Shown here: positions 18,107-28,642 of the stretch, one piece after another | Numbering within the stretch: position 1 is the stretch's first letter | Layout of the letters: each line of letters begins with the position of its first letter | The notes under the pieces: generated by a model | What the model saw: only the letters and a program-made list of their open reading frames with translations | Database searches by the model: none | What the model was told of the DNA's origin: nothing | Source of the DNA: Akkermansia sp. | GTDB taxonomy: Bacteria > Verrucomicrobiota > Verrucomicrobiia > Verrucomicrobiales > Akkermansiaceae | Direction of reading: 5' to 3' | DNA: 64,000 bases | Assembly: GCA_017472085.1 (NCBI GenBank) | Contig: JAFUQZ010000008.1 | Span: 23,646 to 87,645, forward strand | Program-made: the position numbers and the translations under genes

Positions 18107-18847
18107 ATGGACAATGGCACCAAAAGCCTGCTGAACGTGCTGCTGAGCGTCCTGGCACCCGTACTCATTCTGGACCACTGTTCCACCTCCGGCCCCGGGT
18201 TGCTGGAGCTGGGCACCACCCGGGCCATGATTGTGGCGCTCTCCCTGCCGCTGGGTTGCGGCGTGTGGATGTTTCTGGAAAAACGCAGAATTGACCCCAT
18301 CACGCTCTTCGGGCTCATGGGCACCATTCTCACCGGCGTAGTCACCATCTACGCCAACACGGGAGACGGCGCCGCCATCCGCCCGGACACCCCCTGGTGG
18401 TATGCCGCCAAGGAAGCGCTCATCGCCGCTCTGCTGGGCGGCGCCATGCTGGTCACCGCCCGCCGCCGCGATTCCATGCTGCGGCTGTTCATTTACTCCG
18501 ACAGCCTGTTTGACATCCCCCGCATCGAAAAGACCATACAGGCAACCGAGCAGACCGCGGCCTACCATCGTCTGCTGTGGAAAGCCAGCTCGTTCACGGC
18601 CTCCACGCTCTTCTTTTCTGCCATTGCCAATTTCTGTCTGGCGCTGTACTTCCTGCTGCCGGTACTGAATCAACCGGCAGAAAAGCAGGTTCTGGAGTAC
18701 AACTACGCCGTGAGCAGCATGACCTGGTGGGGCTACCTCGTCATCGGTGTGCCGCTCATGATTACCCTCATTCTGGTGATGCGTTACCTGCTGCGCAGCC
18801 TCGGTGAGCTCACCGGGTTGGATCGAGACTCCCTCATGGTGCGCTGA
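18107..18847 (+). CDS. VC0807-like conserved membrane protein
   Basis: 246 aa with about six hydrophobic helices and no signal peptide. The segments SLPLGCGVWMFLEKRRIDPITLFGL, ALLGGAMLVTARRR and TASTLFFSAIANFCLALYFLLP resemble the VC0807 family of small inner-membrane proteins, whose function is not established. It starts 20 nt after rpe and is followed by a terminator, so it is the last gene of the 16086-18847 unit. Confidence 0.65.
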   Translation: MDNGTKSLLNVLLSVLAPVLILDHCSTSGPGLLELGTTRAMIVALSLPLGCGVWMFLEKRRIDPITLFGLMGTILTGVVTIYANTGDGAAIRPDTPWWYAAKEALIAALLGGAMLVTARRRDSMLRLFIYSDSLFDIPRIEKTIQATEQTAAYHRLLWKASSFTASTLFFSAIANFCLALYFLLPVLNQPAEKQVLEYNYAVSSMTWWGYLVIGVPLMITLILVMRYLLRSLGELTGLDRDSLMVR

Positions 18848-18865
18848 CCATCGACCGGAGAATTC

Positions 18866-18904
18866 AAAAAGGGGGCTGCTGTGTTGACGGCAGCCCCCTT
18901 TTTT
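18866..18904. terminator. Bidirectional terminator between convergent transcription units
   Basis: 9-bp stem GGGGGCTGC / GCAGCCCCC with an A5 run before and a T6 run after it, so it can serve the plus-strand rpe unit and the minus-strand peptidase gene. Confidence 0.92.
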
Positions 18905-18924
18905 GATACCGGATTGGTACTTAC

Positions 18925-19797
18925 TCACCTCCGGCGGCGGCGGACAGCCAATCCGGCCAGCGCCAGCAGACTCAATGTTGCTCCGGCAGGCTCAGGCACC
19001 GACTCGACAGTACGCGCAGTGCGCATGCCTGAAACACTATCAAAGGTGAAGTCTGCATTATCATATGAGGGAATACCCACCAATGATATCGTGCTCTCCT
19101 TGAAAGAAATTCCTGCACCAATCAATTCGTCTTTACCATCATCCGAATCGGTAATCCATGCCTTGGTCAACTCTATACCATTATCCGTTTCATTATACTC
19201 CACCCCCCAAAGAGTAAAGGCATGAGCAGAGTACCCCCCTACCGACAGCGTAAGAGCATAGCCGGAAGCAATGGCATCCACAATGCTGCGAGCAAAAGCA
19301 TACGAATCATTACTATTGCTCGCAACCAAAATGGGATTCTCATTGGTGTTGTAAACAAGGTTTAAAAAGCCCCCGCTCTCCAACGCTCCCAAACCGTTGC
19401 TCTTATCATACATATCGTAATCTTTGTAACCGTCTAAAGTATTACCTCCGTTAATCCACCAGTTTATGCCTTCTTTTGTCCATCCGCCTTCATCCTTAAA
19501 CACCCCCTGAAAGGTTGTCCACACCTTGGAGCCATAAAGATTCTTGTTTACCACAGACGCTGCCGTGCTCGAAGTGAGCAAATCCTTATTCTGATCCTGC
19601 CACCAGGCAATCACATTACTGGATGCAGCAGCCCAGCACATGCCATAGACCGTACCGAATGACAAATCAGCTTCGTTTTTGTTATAATCATACCAGCCGA
19701 CATACTCCGACCCGTTGTAGTACACCCCCGGAGCAAACACCTCTGCCGCATGAACCGCAGAAGCCATCAACAGACAAGTAAGAAATAAAGAGCGCAT
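18925..19797 (-). CDS. Secreted IdeS/Mac-like (C66-type) cysteine peptidase with PEP-CTERM tail
   Basis: 290 aa with signal peptide MRSLFLTCLLMASAVHA. GWYDYNKN at 34-41 and GMCWAAASSNVIAWWQDQNK at 52-71 parallel the streptococcal IgG protease IdeS (GWYDITK; CGAATAGNMLHWWFDQNK). SAHAFTLWGVEYN (His192) and AWITDSDD (Asp217, Asp219) parallel its NHVINLWGADFD and VTDSD. Thus a Cys54-His192-Asp217 triad is predicted. The IdeS oxyanion lysine ten residues before the Cys is not conserved (Asp44). The C terminus VPEPAGATLSLLALAGLAV plus five Arg is a PEP-CTERM sorting/anchor signal. It likely acts at the cell surface on a host or microbial protein; IgG as substrate is only a hypothesis. Confidence 0.72.
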   Translation of the reverse strand: MRSLFLTCLLMASAVHAAEVFAPGVYYNGSEYVGWYDYNKNEADLSFGTVYGMCWAAASSNVIAWWQDQNKDLLTSSTAASVVNKNLYGSKVWTTFQGVFKDEGGWTKEGINWWINGGNTLDGYKDYDMYDKSNGLGALESGGFLNLVYNTNENPILVASNSNDSYAFARSIVDAIASGYALTLSVGGYSAHAFTLWGVEYNETDNGIELTKAWITDSDDGKDELIGAGISFKESTISLVGIPSYDNADFTFDSVSGMRTARTVESVPEPAGATLSLLALAGLAVRRRRR

Positions 19798-19821
19798 AAG
19801 AGTAAAAAAACTGTTATCTGT

Positions 19822-19850
19822 AGTGTACAGGATAAGCCGGAACGTGTCAA
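19822..19850 (-). promoter_or_regulatory. Promoter of the IdeS-like gene
   Basis: TTGACA (19845-19850), 17-bp spacer, TACACT (19822-19827). The predicted leader is ~18 nt and T-rich. Confidence 0.78.
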
Positions 19851-19873
19851 TCCCCTAATCTGGAATTGATGAG

Positions 19874-19895
19874 GTATCTCAACGATTTGGGACAC
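19874..19895. repeat. Copy A of a dispersed GTATCCCAA..TTTGGGACAC palindromic motif
   Basis: Reads GTATCTCAACGATTTGGGAC then AC. Related copies are at 59955, 60135 and 63866, all intergenic. Here it lies between the peptidase promoter and the rpoC terminator. Confidence 0.5.
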
Positions 19896-19903
19896 GTATC
19901 CGT

Positions 19904-19935
19904 AAAACGCCCGGTACAGTTGCCTGTACCGGGCG
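19904..19935 (-). terminator. rpoBC terminator
   Basis: Perfect 12-bp minus-strand stem CGCCCGGTACAG / CTGTACCGGGCG, 4-nt loop, then TTTT. Confidence 0.9.
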
Positions 19936-19965
19936 GATTGAAGCTATTGGCAGCGATGAGCCTTA

Positions 19966-22900
19966 TCAGTCGTCGGAGCCCACGGAGATGGTGTCATCGG
20001 GCATGGGCAGATCCTCCTCGTCGTCCATGTAGGTGGAGCGGGGAATGGGCGTTGCGCCCGGAGCAGCCTCGACCACGATGTTGCGGTACTTGTTGAAGCC
20101 GGTACCGGCCGGTATGAGGTGGCCCAGAATGACGTTCTCCTTGAAGCCTTCCAGCATATCCACCTTACCCAGCGTGGAGGCCTCGGTGAGCACACGCGTG
20201 GTGTCCTGGAAGGAAGCGGCAGAGATGAAGGAATCCGTCTTGAGGGAGGCCTTGGTGATGCCGAGCAGGATGGGCTCGTAATCCGCAGGACGACCGTTCA
20301 TGGACATCGTCTCCTTGTTGATGCGGCTGAGGGTGGTGCGATCCACCTCATCGCCCCAGAGGAGGCCGGTGTCACCCGGGTCCTTGACGCGAACCTTGCG
20401 GAGCATCTGGGACACGATGATTTCAACGTGCTTGTCGTTGATTTCCACACCCTGCACGCGGTACACCTGCTGCACCTTGTTCACGAGGTGCTCCTGCAGG
20501 GCTTCCTTGCCGCAGATGCGCAGGATTTCATCAGAGGCTTCCGTACCGTCGGAGAGCGGCTCACCGGCGCGCACGAAGTCTCCGTCATGCACGATGATGT
20601 GGCGATCCATGGGCACAAGGTGCTTGCAGGAGATGGTTCCCTCGTTCTCATCGCGCTCCTCCAGCTTGGCAGAGCGGCGACGGCGCTTGGTGGCAGCCTC
20701 GCGGGCCTCGGCATCGCGATAGATGGTCACGACCTTCTTACCGCGAATCATGGCGTCATCGATGGCGACGATACCGTCCATCTCTGCCAGTGTGCAGGTA
20801 TCCTTCGGGCGGCGGGCTTCGAAGAGCTCAGCCACACGGGGAAGACCACCGGTAATATCGTTCGTCTTCTGCACCTTGCGGGGAGTCTTGGCCAGCTGCG
20901 TACCGGCAGAAATCTTCTGCTTGTCATTCACCACAAGGTAGGCACCCGTGGGAATGGCGTATACGCGGGGCTTGTCCTTGGCGGAACCGGGCTTGGCGGT
21001 GTGCACAATCACACGCGGAGCCAGATCCTGACGGTGGTCGATGATGACGGTCGTACCCTTACCGGATTCGGAGTGCACGGAGTCCGTGCGACAGGTAATA
21101 CCCTCAATCATGTCCTGGAACTCAACCGTACCGCTCACTTCGGAGATGACCGGAATGGCAAAGGGATCCCATTCAGCGATGGTCTGACCGGGCTCCACCT
21201 TGTCGCCGTCCTTCACACGAAGCACAGCACCGAGGGTCAGCGAGTAGGATTCAATTTCCTTACCCTCCTCGTCATAGACCTTCACGCCGCCGTTCTTGCA
21301 GAGCACGACCATGTTGCCGTTTTCATCCTCCACGCAGCGGCCACGCAGGTTCTCGTCATAGATGACGCGACCGGCAGACTTGGCCACATACTCCGGACGG
21401 TTGGCAGCAGCCGTAGCAGTACCACCCACGTGGAAAGTACGCATGGTCAGCTGAGTACCGGGCTCACCGATGGACTGAGCCGCAATGATACCCACGGCTT
21501 CACCCACCTTCACGCTCTTGCCGGTGGCCAGGTTGAGGCCATAGCACTTGGCGCAGCAGCCCTTGGACAGGTCACAGGTCAGCACTGAACGTACCTTCAC
21601 CTTCTCGATGCCCACGTTCTCAATCTTCTTGGCGGCCTCGTCGGTGATGATTTCATTCTTCGCCACGATGAGCTGACGCGTGGTCGGGTCAAAGATGTCA
21701 TCACAGGTGACACGGCCATAGATACGGGTGGAGAGGGAGGCGATTTCGTCCTCACCATCATAGATGGCGGTCATGGTGATACCGTTCTCCGTACCGCAAT
21801 CGGTGTCGCGGACGATGACGTCCTGAGCCACGTCGACGAGTTTACGGGTCATGTAACCGGAGTCAGCGGTCTTCAGAGCCGTATCGGCCAGCCCCTTACG
21901 GGCACCGTGGGTGGAGATGAAGTATTCCAGCACGGAGAGACCCTCACGGAAGTTGGAGGTAATGGGGCGCTCGATAATCTCGCCGGAGGGCTTGGCCATC
22001 AGGCCTCGCATACCGGAGAGCTGCTTAATCTGAGCCTTGTTACCACGGGCGCCGGAGTCCACCATCATGTAGAGCGGGCTGGCCACGGCAGAGCCGCTGT
22101 TGTACTCCAGCTTGGTGTAGAGGTCCTTCTGGATGGCATCGGTCGTGGAGGACCAGATGTTCACCACCTTTTCATAGCGTTCGCCGTTGGTGATGAGGCC
22201 TTCCTCATACTGCTCGGTCACCTTGGCAACCTGCTCGTAGGCGTCGGCAATCATCTCATCCTTACCCTCGGGCACCACCATGTCCACGATACCGATGGAG
22301 CAGCCGGAGCGGGTGGCTTCCTTGTAGCCCAGGGACTTGAGGGCGTCCAGGGTCTCCACGGTGCGCTTCTGACCGCAGGCCTGGTAGCAGCGCCAGATGA
22401 TTTCACCCAGCTGCTTCTTGCCGACGTTGCGGTTGATGTAGCCGATTTCATCCGGCCAGATTTCGTTGAAGCGGACACGACCGGCGGTGGTGACGATGGT
22501 CTTGCGGCCGACGTTCTCCTGGTTGAAGGAGAGCTTGTCGAAAGCCTCGCCTTCCTTGCCGTAATCCGGGTTCTTGAGACGAATCCACTCGTGGTAGCCG
22601 ATCTTGCGTGCAGCAATGGCGAACTCCACTTCGGAGATGGACTCGAAGAGGGGCAGCAGATGCTGGTTATCCTGCTTCTCCTTCACTTCCTTGGCGCGGG
22701 TGTGCGTCAGGTAGTAGGAACCCAGAATGATATCCTGAGTCGGGGTGCAGATGGGCTTGCCGGAGGCGGGCGAGAAGATGTTGTTGGGAGCCAGCATCAG
22801 GAGGCGGGCTTCCAGCTGGGCTTCCACACTCAGCGGCACGTGCACGGCCATCTGGTCACCGTCGAAGTCAGCGTTGTACCCCGTGCACACCAGCGGGTGC

Positions 22901-24243
22901 AGACGGATGGCGCTGCCTTCAATCAGCACAGGCTCGAAAGCCTGGATGGAAAGACGGTGCAGCGTAGGAGCACGGTTCAGGAACACGGGGTGGCCCTTGG
23001 TCACCTCTTCCAGAATATCCCACACGATAGCCTCCTTGCGGTCAATCATCTTCTTGGCAGAGCGCACGGTGTGCACATAGCCCATCTCCTTGAGGCGATG
23101 GATGATGAACGGTTCAAAGAGGTTGAGAGCCATCTTCTTGGGCAGACCGCACTGGTTCATCTTGAGGTGCGGGCCAATCACAATCACGGAACGGCCGGAG
23201 TAGTCCACACGCTTACCGAGCAGGTTCTGACGGAAGCGACCGCTCTTGCCCTTCAGCATGTCGGAGAGGGACTTCAGCGGGCGGTTGCCGGCGCCGGTCA
23301 CGTGGCGACCGTGGCGACCATTGTCGAACAGGGCGTCCACAGCCTCCTGAAGCATACGCATCTCATTGCGCTTAATCACCTCCGGGGTCTGGAGAGCGGC
23401 CAGCTCGCGCAGACGGTTGTTACGGTTGATGACGCGGCGATACAGGTCGTTCAAATCGCTGGTGGCAAAGCGGCCGCCGGGCAGCGGAACGAGCGGGCGC
23501 AGGTCCGGGGGAATCACCGGCAGCACGGTGAGCACCATCCACTCCGGATGGCAGCCGCTGCTGCGGAAGCCCTGGGCCAGCTGCAGGCGCTTGGCCAGCT
23601 TGCGCTTGTTCTGCTTGGAGTTGGTCTTCTCCATCTCCTGGCGCAGCTCGTCAATGAGGGCGTCCAGATCAATCGTCTTGAGAAGCGTCTGGATGGCGGC
23701 AGCACCCATGGCGGCCTCCGGTGCATCATCACCGTAGTCCTCCACCAGCTCGTCGTACTCCTCTTCCGTGAGAATCATGCCGCGCTCAATGCCGTTCACG
23801 CCGCGGGGATCCGTCACGATGTAGTCCTCGTAGTAGATGACGCGCTCCAGGTCACGGGCCGTCAGGTCCAGCATGAGGCCGATGCGGCTGGGCATGCACT
23901 TGTAGAACCAGATGTGGGTCACGGGCACGGCCAGGTTGATGTGGCCCATGCGCTCGCGGCGCACACGGGAGGTGGTCACCTCCACACCGCAGCGGTCACA
24001 GATCATGCCCTTGTTCTTGGCGCGCTTGTAGCGACCGCAGGAGCACTCCATGTCGCGGGTAGGCCCGAAGATGCGCTCGCAGAACAGGCCGCCCTTCTCC
24101 GGCTTGAACGTGCGGTAGTTGATTGTCTCAGGGTTCTTGACCTCGCCGCTGGACCAGTTGAGGATATCCTCCGGGCTGGCCACGGTGATGCAAACCTGGT
24201 CGAAGTTCTTGGCCTTCTCGTTGTTAAGGTCGTTAAAAGACAT
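19966..24243 (-). CDS. rpoC: DNA-directed RNA polymerase subunit beta'
   Basis: 1425 aa. The N-terminal zinc site [20 protein letters not shown], the universal catalytic motif [12 protein letters not shown] (three Mg-binding Asp) and the second zinc cluster [11 protein letters not shown] are all present. Trigger-loop and bridge-helix segments ([37 protein letters not shown]) are intact. It lies 78 nt after rpoB on the same strand and is followed by a strong terminator. The ATG is preceded by an A-rich leader without a Shine-Dalgarno site. Confidence 0.98.
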   Translation of the reverse strand: MSFNDLNNEKAKNFDQVCITVASPEDILNWSSGEVKNPETINYRTFKPEKGGLFCERIFGPTRDMECSCGRYKRAKNKGMICDRCGVEVTTSRVRRERMGHINLAVPVTHIWFYKCMPSRIGLMLDLTARDLERVIYYEDYIVTDPRGVNGIERGMILTEEEYDELVEDYGDDAPEAAMGAAAIQTLLKTIDLDALIDELRQEMEKTNSKQNKRKLAKRLQLAQGFRSSGCHPEWMVLTVLPVIPPDLRPLVPLPGGRFATSDLNDLYRRVINRNNRLRELAALQTPEVIKRNEMRMLQEAVDALFDNGRHGRHVTGAGNRPLKSLSDMLKGKSGRFRQNLLGKRVDYSGRSVIVIGPHLKMNQCGLPKKMALNLFEPFIIHRLKEMGYVHTVRSAKKMIDRKEAIVWDILEEVTKGHPVFLNRAPTLHRLSIQAFEPVLIEGSAIRLHPLVCTGYNADFDGDQMAVHVPLSVEAQLEARLLMLAPNNIFSPASGKPICTPTQDIILGSYYLTHTRAKEVKEKQDNQHLLPLFESISEVEFAIAARKIGYHEWIRLKNPDYGKEGEAFDKLSFNQENVGRKTIVTTAGRVRFNEIWPDEIGYINRNVGKKQLGEIIWRCYQACGQKRTVETLDALKSLGYKEATRSGCSIGIVDMVVPEGKDEMIADAYEQVAKVTEQYEEGLITNGERYEKVVNIWSSTTDAIQKDLYTKLEYNSGSAVASPLYMMVDSGARGNKAQIKQLSGMRGLMAKPSGEIIERPITSNFREGLSVLEYFISTHGARKGLADTALKTADSGYMTRKLVDVAQDVIVRDTDCGTENGITMTAIYDGEDEIASLSTRIYGRVTCDDIFDPTTRQLIVAKNEIITDEAAKKIENVGIEKVKVRSVLTCDLSKGCCAKCYGLNLATGKSVKVGEAVGIIAAQSIGEPGTQLTMRTFHVGGTATAAANRPEYVAKSAGRVIYDENLRGRCVEDENGNMVVLCKNGGVKVYDEEGKEIESYSLTLGAVLRVKDGDKVEPGQTIAEWDPFAIPVISEVSGTVEFQDMIEGITCRTDSVHSESGKGTTVIIDHRQDLAPRVIVHTAKPGSAKDKPRVYAIPTGAYLVVNDKQKISAGTQLAKTPRKVQKTNDITGGLPRVAELFEARRPKDTCTLAEMDGIVAIDDAMIRGKKVVTIYRDAEAREAATKRRRRSAKLEERDENEGTISCKHLVPMDRHIIVHDGDFVRAGEPLSDGTEASDEILRICGKEALQEHLVNKVQQVYRVQGVEINDKHVEIIVSQMLRKVRVKDPGDTGLLWGDEVDRTTLSRINKETMSMNGRPADYEPILLGITKASLKTDSFISAASFQDTTRVLTEASTLGKVDMLEGFKENVILGHLIPAGTGFNKYRNIVVEAAPGATPIPRSTYMDDEEDLPMPDDTISVGSDD

Positions 24244-24321
24244 ATTATGTGGTGTTTTTAGATTGTTGGTGCCACCCGGGCTGTTGAGACCCGGGCAGCG
24301 GTTACAGGTTTACATCTTGTA

Positions 24322-27300
24322 TCAGGCGTCATCGTCCTCGTCATCCTCGGATTCTTCCACCTCATACACCTCGGAATCATCATCGTCGTCATCGCCGAAC
24401 ACATCAAAATCGGCGTCGTCGGACAAATCATCATCCAGGTCATCGTCATCGCCTGCAAGCAGGGCGAAGAGGTCGTCCGTGGTCTGCGGAGCATTCTCGC
24501 GGTCGCGTTTCTCCGTGGGCTGGACGTTGAGGCAGAGAGCCTGCATTTCCTTGATAAGCACGTTGAAGGATTCGGGGGTACCGGCTTCCAGCGAGTTGTC
24601 GCCCTTGACGATGTTCTCGTAGATACGGGTACGGCCCTGAACGTCGTCGGACTTGACGGTGAGGAGCTCCTGCAGCGTGTAGGCTGCACCGTATGCCTCC
24701 ATGGCCCACACTTCCATTTCACCGAAGCGCTGACCGCCGTGCTGAGCCTTACCGCCGAGGGGCTGCTGGGTCACCAGCGAGTATGTACCCACGGCACGGG
24801 CATGCACCTTGTCCGCCACCAGGTGGTTGAGCTTGAGCATGTAGGTGTAACCTACCACCACCGGGTAGTGGAAGTACTCACCCGTGAGGCCGTCGATGAG
24901 GCGGCTCTTACCGGCCACGCTGCCGTCCTTGCCATCACCCACCCAGGAGAATCCGGGCATCTTCTTGGCCTGGCTCATGTAGTCCCAGATCTGGGATTCC
25001 TCGATACCGTCGAACACCGGGGTAGCCACCTTGAAGCCGAGAGCCTTCGCGGCAACGCCGAGGTGAGCTTCCAGCACCTGCCCCACGTTCATTCGGGAAG
25101 GCACGCCCAGGGGGTTGAGGATGATATCCACGGGAGTACCGTCTTCCAGGTAGGGCATATCTTCCACGGGCAGGACTCGGGAGCACACACCCTTGTTACC
25201 GTGACGACCGGCCATCTTGTCACCCACACCCAGCTTGCGCTTGGTGGCGATGTAGACCTTCACCTCGGTCACGACACCGGGGTCCATCTCCGCACCGGCT
25301 TCAATCTGGTCGAGCTTGATGTCGCGCTCGTCATCCAGTTCAGCGAAGCGGGGTTCATAGCTGTTGATGATTTCGAAAATCTGGTTACGCACCGGGCTTT
25401 CGTTCATCTCTATCTGGTCATGATAGACGGCCAGCTTGCGCAGCAGAGTCTTGGTAATCTTGCGGTTGGCGGGGATAATCACCTCATTCGTACCGGCGCG
25501 GGTCACCTCCAGCGGAATCTTCTCGCCGAGCAGGCGGTCAGAGAGCTTGCTGGTGAGCTGCTCAATGAGGGCATCGCGGTCGCGCTCGTACTCGGCGTCC
25601 ACCTTCTTGCGCTGCTTCTGGCTTTCCTTCTCCAGGTCAACGGCGGGAGAACCGGGGGCGGCAGAGCGCACCACGCGAACATCCATCACCACACCTGTGG
25701 TGCCCGGGGGCACACGCAGAGAGGTATCCTTCACATCCGCAGCCTTCTCACCGAAGATGGCGCGCAGCAGGCGCTCCTCGGGGGCTAGGTCGGTCTCGCT
25801 CTTGGGGGTAATCTTACCCACCAGGATGTCGCCGGGCTTCACCTCAGCACCGATGCGCACCACACCATCGCTGCCCAGGTTCTTGAGAGCGTCATCGCCC
25901 ACATTGGGAATATCGCGGGTGATTTCTTCCGGGCCGAGCTTGGTATCGCGGGCCTTCTCCTCGAACTCCTCGATGTGGATGGAGGTGTAGGCATCTTCCT
26001 GCACCAGACGCTCGGAGATAATGATGGCGTCCTCGAAGTTGTAGCCGTACCAGGACATGTAAGCCACCAGCACGTTGCGGCCCAGAGCCAGCTCACCGCC
26101 GTCGGTACAGGGACCGTCGGCCAGCACATCGCCGGGCTTCACCACGTCGCCGCGGGAAACGATGGGCTTCTGGTTGATGCAGGTGGAAGCGTTGGAGCGC
26201 ATGAATTTGCGCAGCTGGTACACATAGATACCCTTCTCGGGGTCGGTCTTGACACGCTCCGGCTCGCTCAGCCAGGTGTTGGGAGACACCGGCAGCTCAC
26301 CATCGGGAGTCGTCACGATGTATTCAGCCGTGGCGGAGGCCACGATACCACCGGCGAGAGCGCACACCACGGAGCAACTGTCGCGGGCGCACTTGGCCTC
26401 AATACCGGTACCCACCAGCGGAGCCTGATTCACCATCAACGGCACACCCTGGCGCTGCATGTTTGCACCCATGAGGGCACGGTTGGCGTCGTCGTGTTCC
26501 AGGAAGGGAATGAGACCGGCGGCAATGGAGATAATCTGCTTGGGCGACACGTCCATGTACTCCACGCGGCGGGGGTCAACCTCAATGAATTCGCCGTGCT
26601 GGCGAGCCGTCACGCGGGAACGGGTGAAGTGGCCGGTGCCGTTATCGTTGTCCAGCGGGTTGTTGGCCTGTGCGATGAGGTGGTACTCCTCCTTATCGGC
26701 GGTCAGGTAAACCACCTCATTGGTCACCACGACCTCAACGTCCACGACCTCGCCCTTGGCGTTCTTCTTCTCAATCTGCTTCACACGGCGGAACGGCGTC
26801 TCGATGAAGCCGTACTCATCTATGCGTGCATAGGTGCAGAGTGAGTTGATCAGACCGATGTTGGGACCTTCAGGGGTCTCAATGGGGCATATACGGCCAT
26901 AGTGGGACGGGTGCACGTCTCGCACCTCGAAGCCGGCGCGGTCACGGTTCAGACCGCCCGGGCCCAGTGCGGAGAGACGGCGCTTGTGGGTCAGCTCTGC
27001 CAGCGGGTTAATCTGATCCATGAACTGGGAGAGCTGGCTGCGGCCGAAAAAGTCACGCACCACGGCGCTGAGGGCCTTCGGGTTGATGAGCTTGCTGGGC
27101 GTGATATCCGTGCGGGTGGTGTCGCAAAGGGTCATACGCTCCTTGACCAGACGCTCCGTGCGGGCAAGACCCACGCGGCACTGGTTGGAAATGAGTTCAC
27201 CCACGGCACGCACGCGGCGGTTGCCCAGATGGTCGATATCATCCACCTGCCCATCGCCATTCTTCAGGCGCAGCAGGTACTTGAGGGAGGCCAGGAAGTC

Positions 27301-28395
27301 AATCGGCTGGATGAGGCGGCAATCCTCAGGCACGTCCAGACCAAGCTTCTGGTTAATCTTGTAACGACCCACGCGGGTGAGGTCATAGCGCTTCTCGTCC
27401 TTGAAGAGACGATCCAGAGCCGTGGCAGCCTGCTGCACGGAAGAGGGGTCACCCGGACGGAACTTGCGGAAGATTTCCTTGAGCGCAGACTCGCGGTCGT
27501 GAGCCAGGTCCTTCTTGAGCGTCTTCACCAGCGTTTCTTCCTCGCGCTGGTCAATCACCTCAATTTCCTCAATGCCCAGCTCCTGCATCTTGCGGATGGT
27601 GGAGAGGCTCAGAGACTCGTAGGCCTTGGCAATGATGGTTGCCTTGCGGCCGCTCTGCTCATCGCCGAACTTGACATCCTCAAAGGGAATGAGGTATTCG
27701 AGCTCCTCTCCGGCCACTTCGGCCAGACGAAGCTTCTGGATGGTGTAGAACTGCTCCACGATGTCGCGGTCGCTCTCGTAGCCGAGATAGCGCAGGAACG
27801 TGGTGGCCAGGAACTTGCGGCGGCGGCGGCGGCGATCCAGGAACACATACATGAGGTCGCTCGTATCGAACTGCACCTCCAGCCAGGAGCCGCGGTCAGG
27901 AATGATGCGGAATGAGTAGATGTCCTTGCCGTTGGTATGCTGCGTCTTTTCGAAGCACAGACCGGGGGAACGATGCAGCTGAGCCACAATCACGCGCTCT
28001 GCACCGTTAATGACAAAGGTGCCGCGGTCGGTAATCATCGGGATTTCGCCCATGTACACGTTCTCATCGGCCGTGTAGTCGCCACACTTCAGACGGAACT
28101 TCACATACAGCGAGGCGCTGTATGTCTCACCGGCACGAATGGCCGCAAAATCGCTCGTCTTGGGCGGCGTAATCTCGTATGAGTCGTACTCCAGCCGAAT
28201 CTGGCCGTCGTAACTCTCTATCGGGAAATGTTCGGAAAGAACAGCCTGGAGACCCATTTTGAGCCGTTTTCCCGGCTCAGTGAAACGCTGAAGGAATTCC
28301 TCGTAGGACTTAGTTTGAATCTCAATCAAGTTGGGCGGGTCAATGACCTCCTTGATTTTACCGAAACTGATTCGCTCTTGCTTGGGCTTGGACAT
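24322..28395 (-). CDS. rpoB: DNA-directed RNA polymerase subunit beta
   Basis: 1357 aa. The rifampicin-pocket sequence FFGRSQLSQFMDQINPLAEL followed by THKRRLSALGPGGL has the wild-type (sensitive) residues. The catalytic-site lysines lie in GNKGVCSRVLP and SWYGYNFEDAIIISE marks the conserved core. A GTG at 28431 is in frame, but homology (MSKPKQERISFGKI) starts at ATG 28395. After the normal C-terminal clamp anchor (LCLNVQPTEKRDRENAPQTT) comes a ~48-residue, almost purely acidic tail (DDDDLDDDLSDDADFDVFGD, then SEVYEVEESEDDEDDDA), absent from E. coli RpoB. Confidence 0.98.
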   Translation of the reverse strand: MSKPKQERISFGKIKEVIDPPNLIEIQTKSYEEFLQRFTEPGKRLKMGLQAVLSEHFPIESYDGQIRLEYDSYEITPPKTSDFAAIRAGETYSASLYVKFRLKCGDYTADENVYMGEIPMITDRGTFVINGAERVIVAQLHRSPGLCFEKTQHTNGKDIYSFRIIPDRGSWLEVQFDTSDLMYVFLDRRRRRRKFLATTFLRYLGYESDRDIVEQFYTIQKLRLAEVAGEELEYLIPFEDVKFGDEQSGRKATIIAKAYESLSLSTIRKMQELGIEEIEVIDQREEETLVKTLKKDLAHDRESALKEIFRKFRPGDPSSVQQAATALDRLFKDEKRYDLTRVGRYKINQKLGLDVPEDCRLIQPIDFLASLKYLLRLKNGDGQVDDIDHLGNRRVRAVGELISNQCRVGLARTERLVKERMTLCDTTRTDITPSKLINPKALSAVVRDFFGRSQLSQFMDQINPLAELTHKRRLSALGPGGLNRDRAGFEVRDVHPSHYGRICPIETPEGPNIGLINSLCTYARIDEYGFIETPFRRVKQIEKKNAKGEVVDVEVVVTNEVVYLTADKEEYHLIAQANNPLDNDNGTGHFTRSRVTARQHGEFIEVDPRRVEYMDVSPKQIISIAAGLIPFLEHDDANRALMGANMQRQGVPLMVNQAPLVGTGIEAKCARDSCSVVCALAGGIVASATAEYIVTTPDGELPVSPNTWLSEPERVKTDPEKGIYVYQLRKFMRSNASTCINQKPIVSRGDVVKPGDVLADGPCTDGGELALGRNVLVAYMSWYGYNFEDAIIISERLVQEDAYTSIHIEEFEEKARDTKLGPEEITRDIPNVGDDALKNLGSDGVVRIGAEVKPGDILVGKITPKSETDLAPEERLLRAIFGEKAADVKDTSLRVPPGTTGVVMDVRVVRSAAPGSPAVDLEKESQKQRKKVDAEYERDRDALIEQLTSKLSDRLLGEKIPLEVTRAGTNEVIIPANRKITKTLLRKLAVYHDQIEMNESPVRNQIFEIINSYEPRFAELDDERDIKLDQIEAGAEMDPGVVTEVKVYIATKRKLGVGDKMAGRHGNKGVCSRVLPVEDMPYLEDGTPVDIILNPLGVPSRMNVGQVLEAHLGVAAKALGFKVATPVFDGIEESQIWDYMSQAKKMPGFSWVGDGKDGSVAGKSRLIDGLTGEYFHYPVVVGYTYMLKLNHLVADKVHARAVGTYSLVTQQPLGGKAQHGGQRFGEMEVWAMEAYGAAYTLQELLTVKSDDVQGRTRIYENIVKGDNSLEAGTPESFNVLIKEMQALCLNVQPTEKRDRENAPQTTDDLFALLAGDDDDLDDDLSDDADFDVFGDDDDDDSEVYEVEESEDDEDDDA

Positions 28396-28456
28396 GGAGT
28401 TGTCGGAGATGAGGTTGTGCACCTGGGCCACAGATGCGGGGTCGGCTTACGTTTGG

Positions 28457-28513
28457 TAAAACCGACCCGGAGCTTCCCGTGCCTTCCGGGCATTCCGAAT
28501 GCCCCGGGTCGGT
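28457..28513 (-). terminator. Attenuator-like hairpin between rplL and rpoB
   Basis: In the 247-nt rplL-rpoB gap the minus strand forms a 10-bp stem ACCGACCCGG / CCGGGTCGGT with an inner GGGCATT / AATGCCC hairpin, ending in TTT. The position matches the known partial terminator before rpoB in enterobacteria, which lowers rpoBC expression relative to ribosomal proteins. Function here is inferred. Confidence 0.6.
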
Positions 28514-28642
28514 CTCACGCGCGCCTTGCGCGACGCGTACGTAAAAAAAGTTAATAAAAGTTAAGTTTTAGATTCAGAGACGATAAGACGCGAAGGCAGG
28601 GAGGAAGAGAAATTCCACCCTGCGATCGCGTACAACGAAAGG

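Noticed and set aside
20119..24261. Long plus-strand frames opposite rpoC
   Set aside because: They are shadows of a universally conserved gene in GC-rich sequence.
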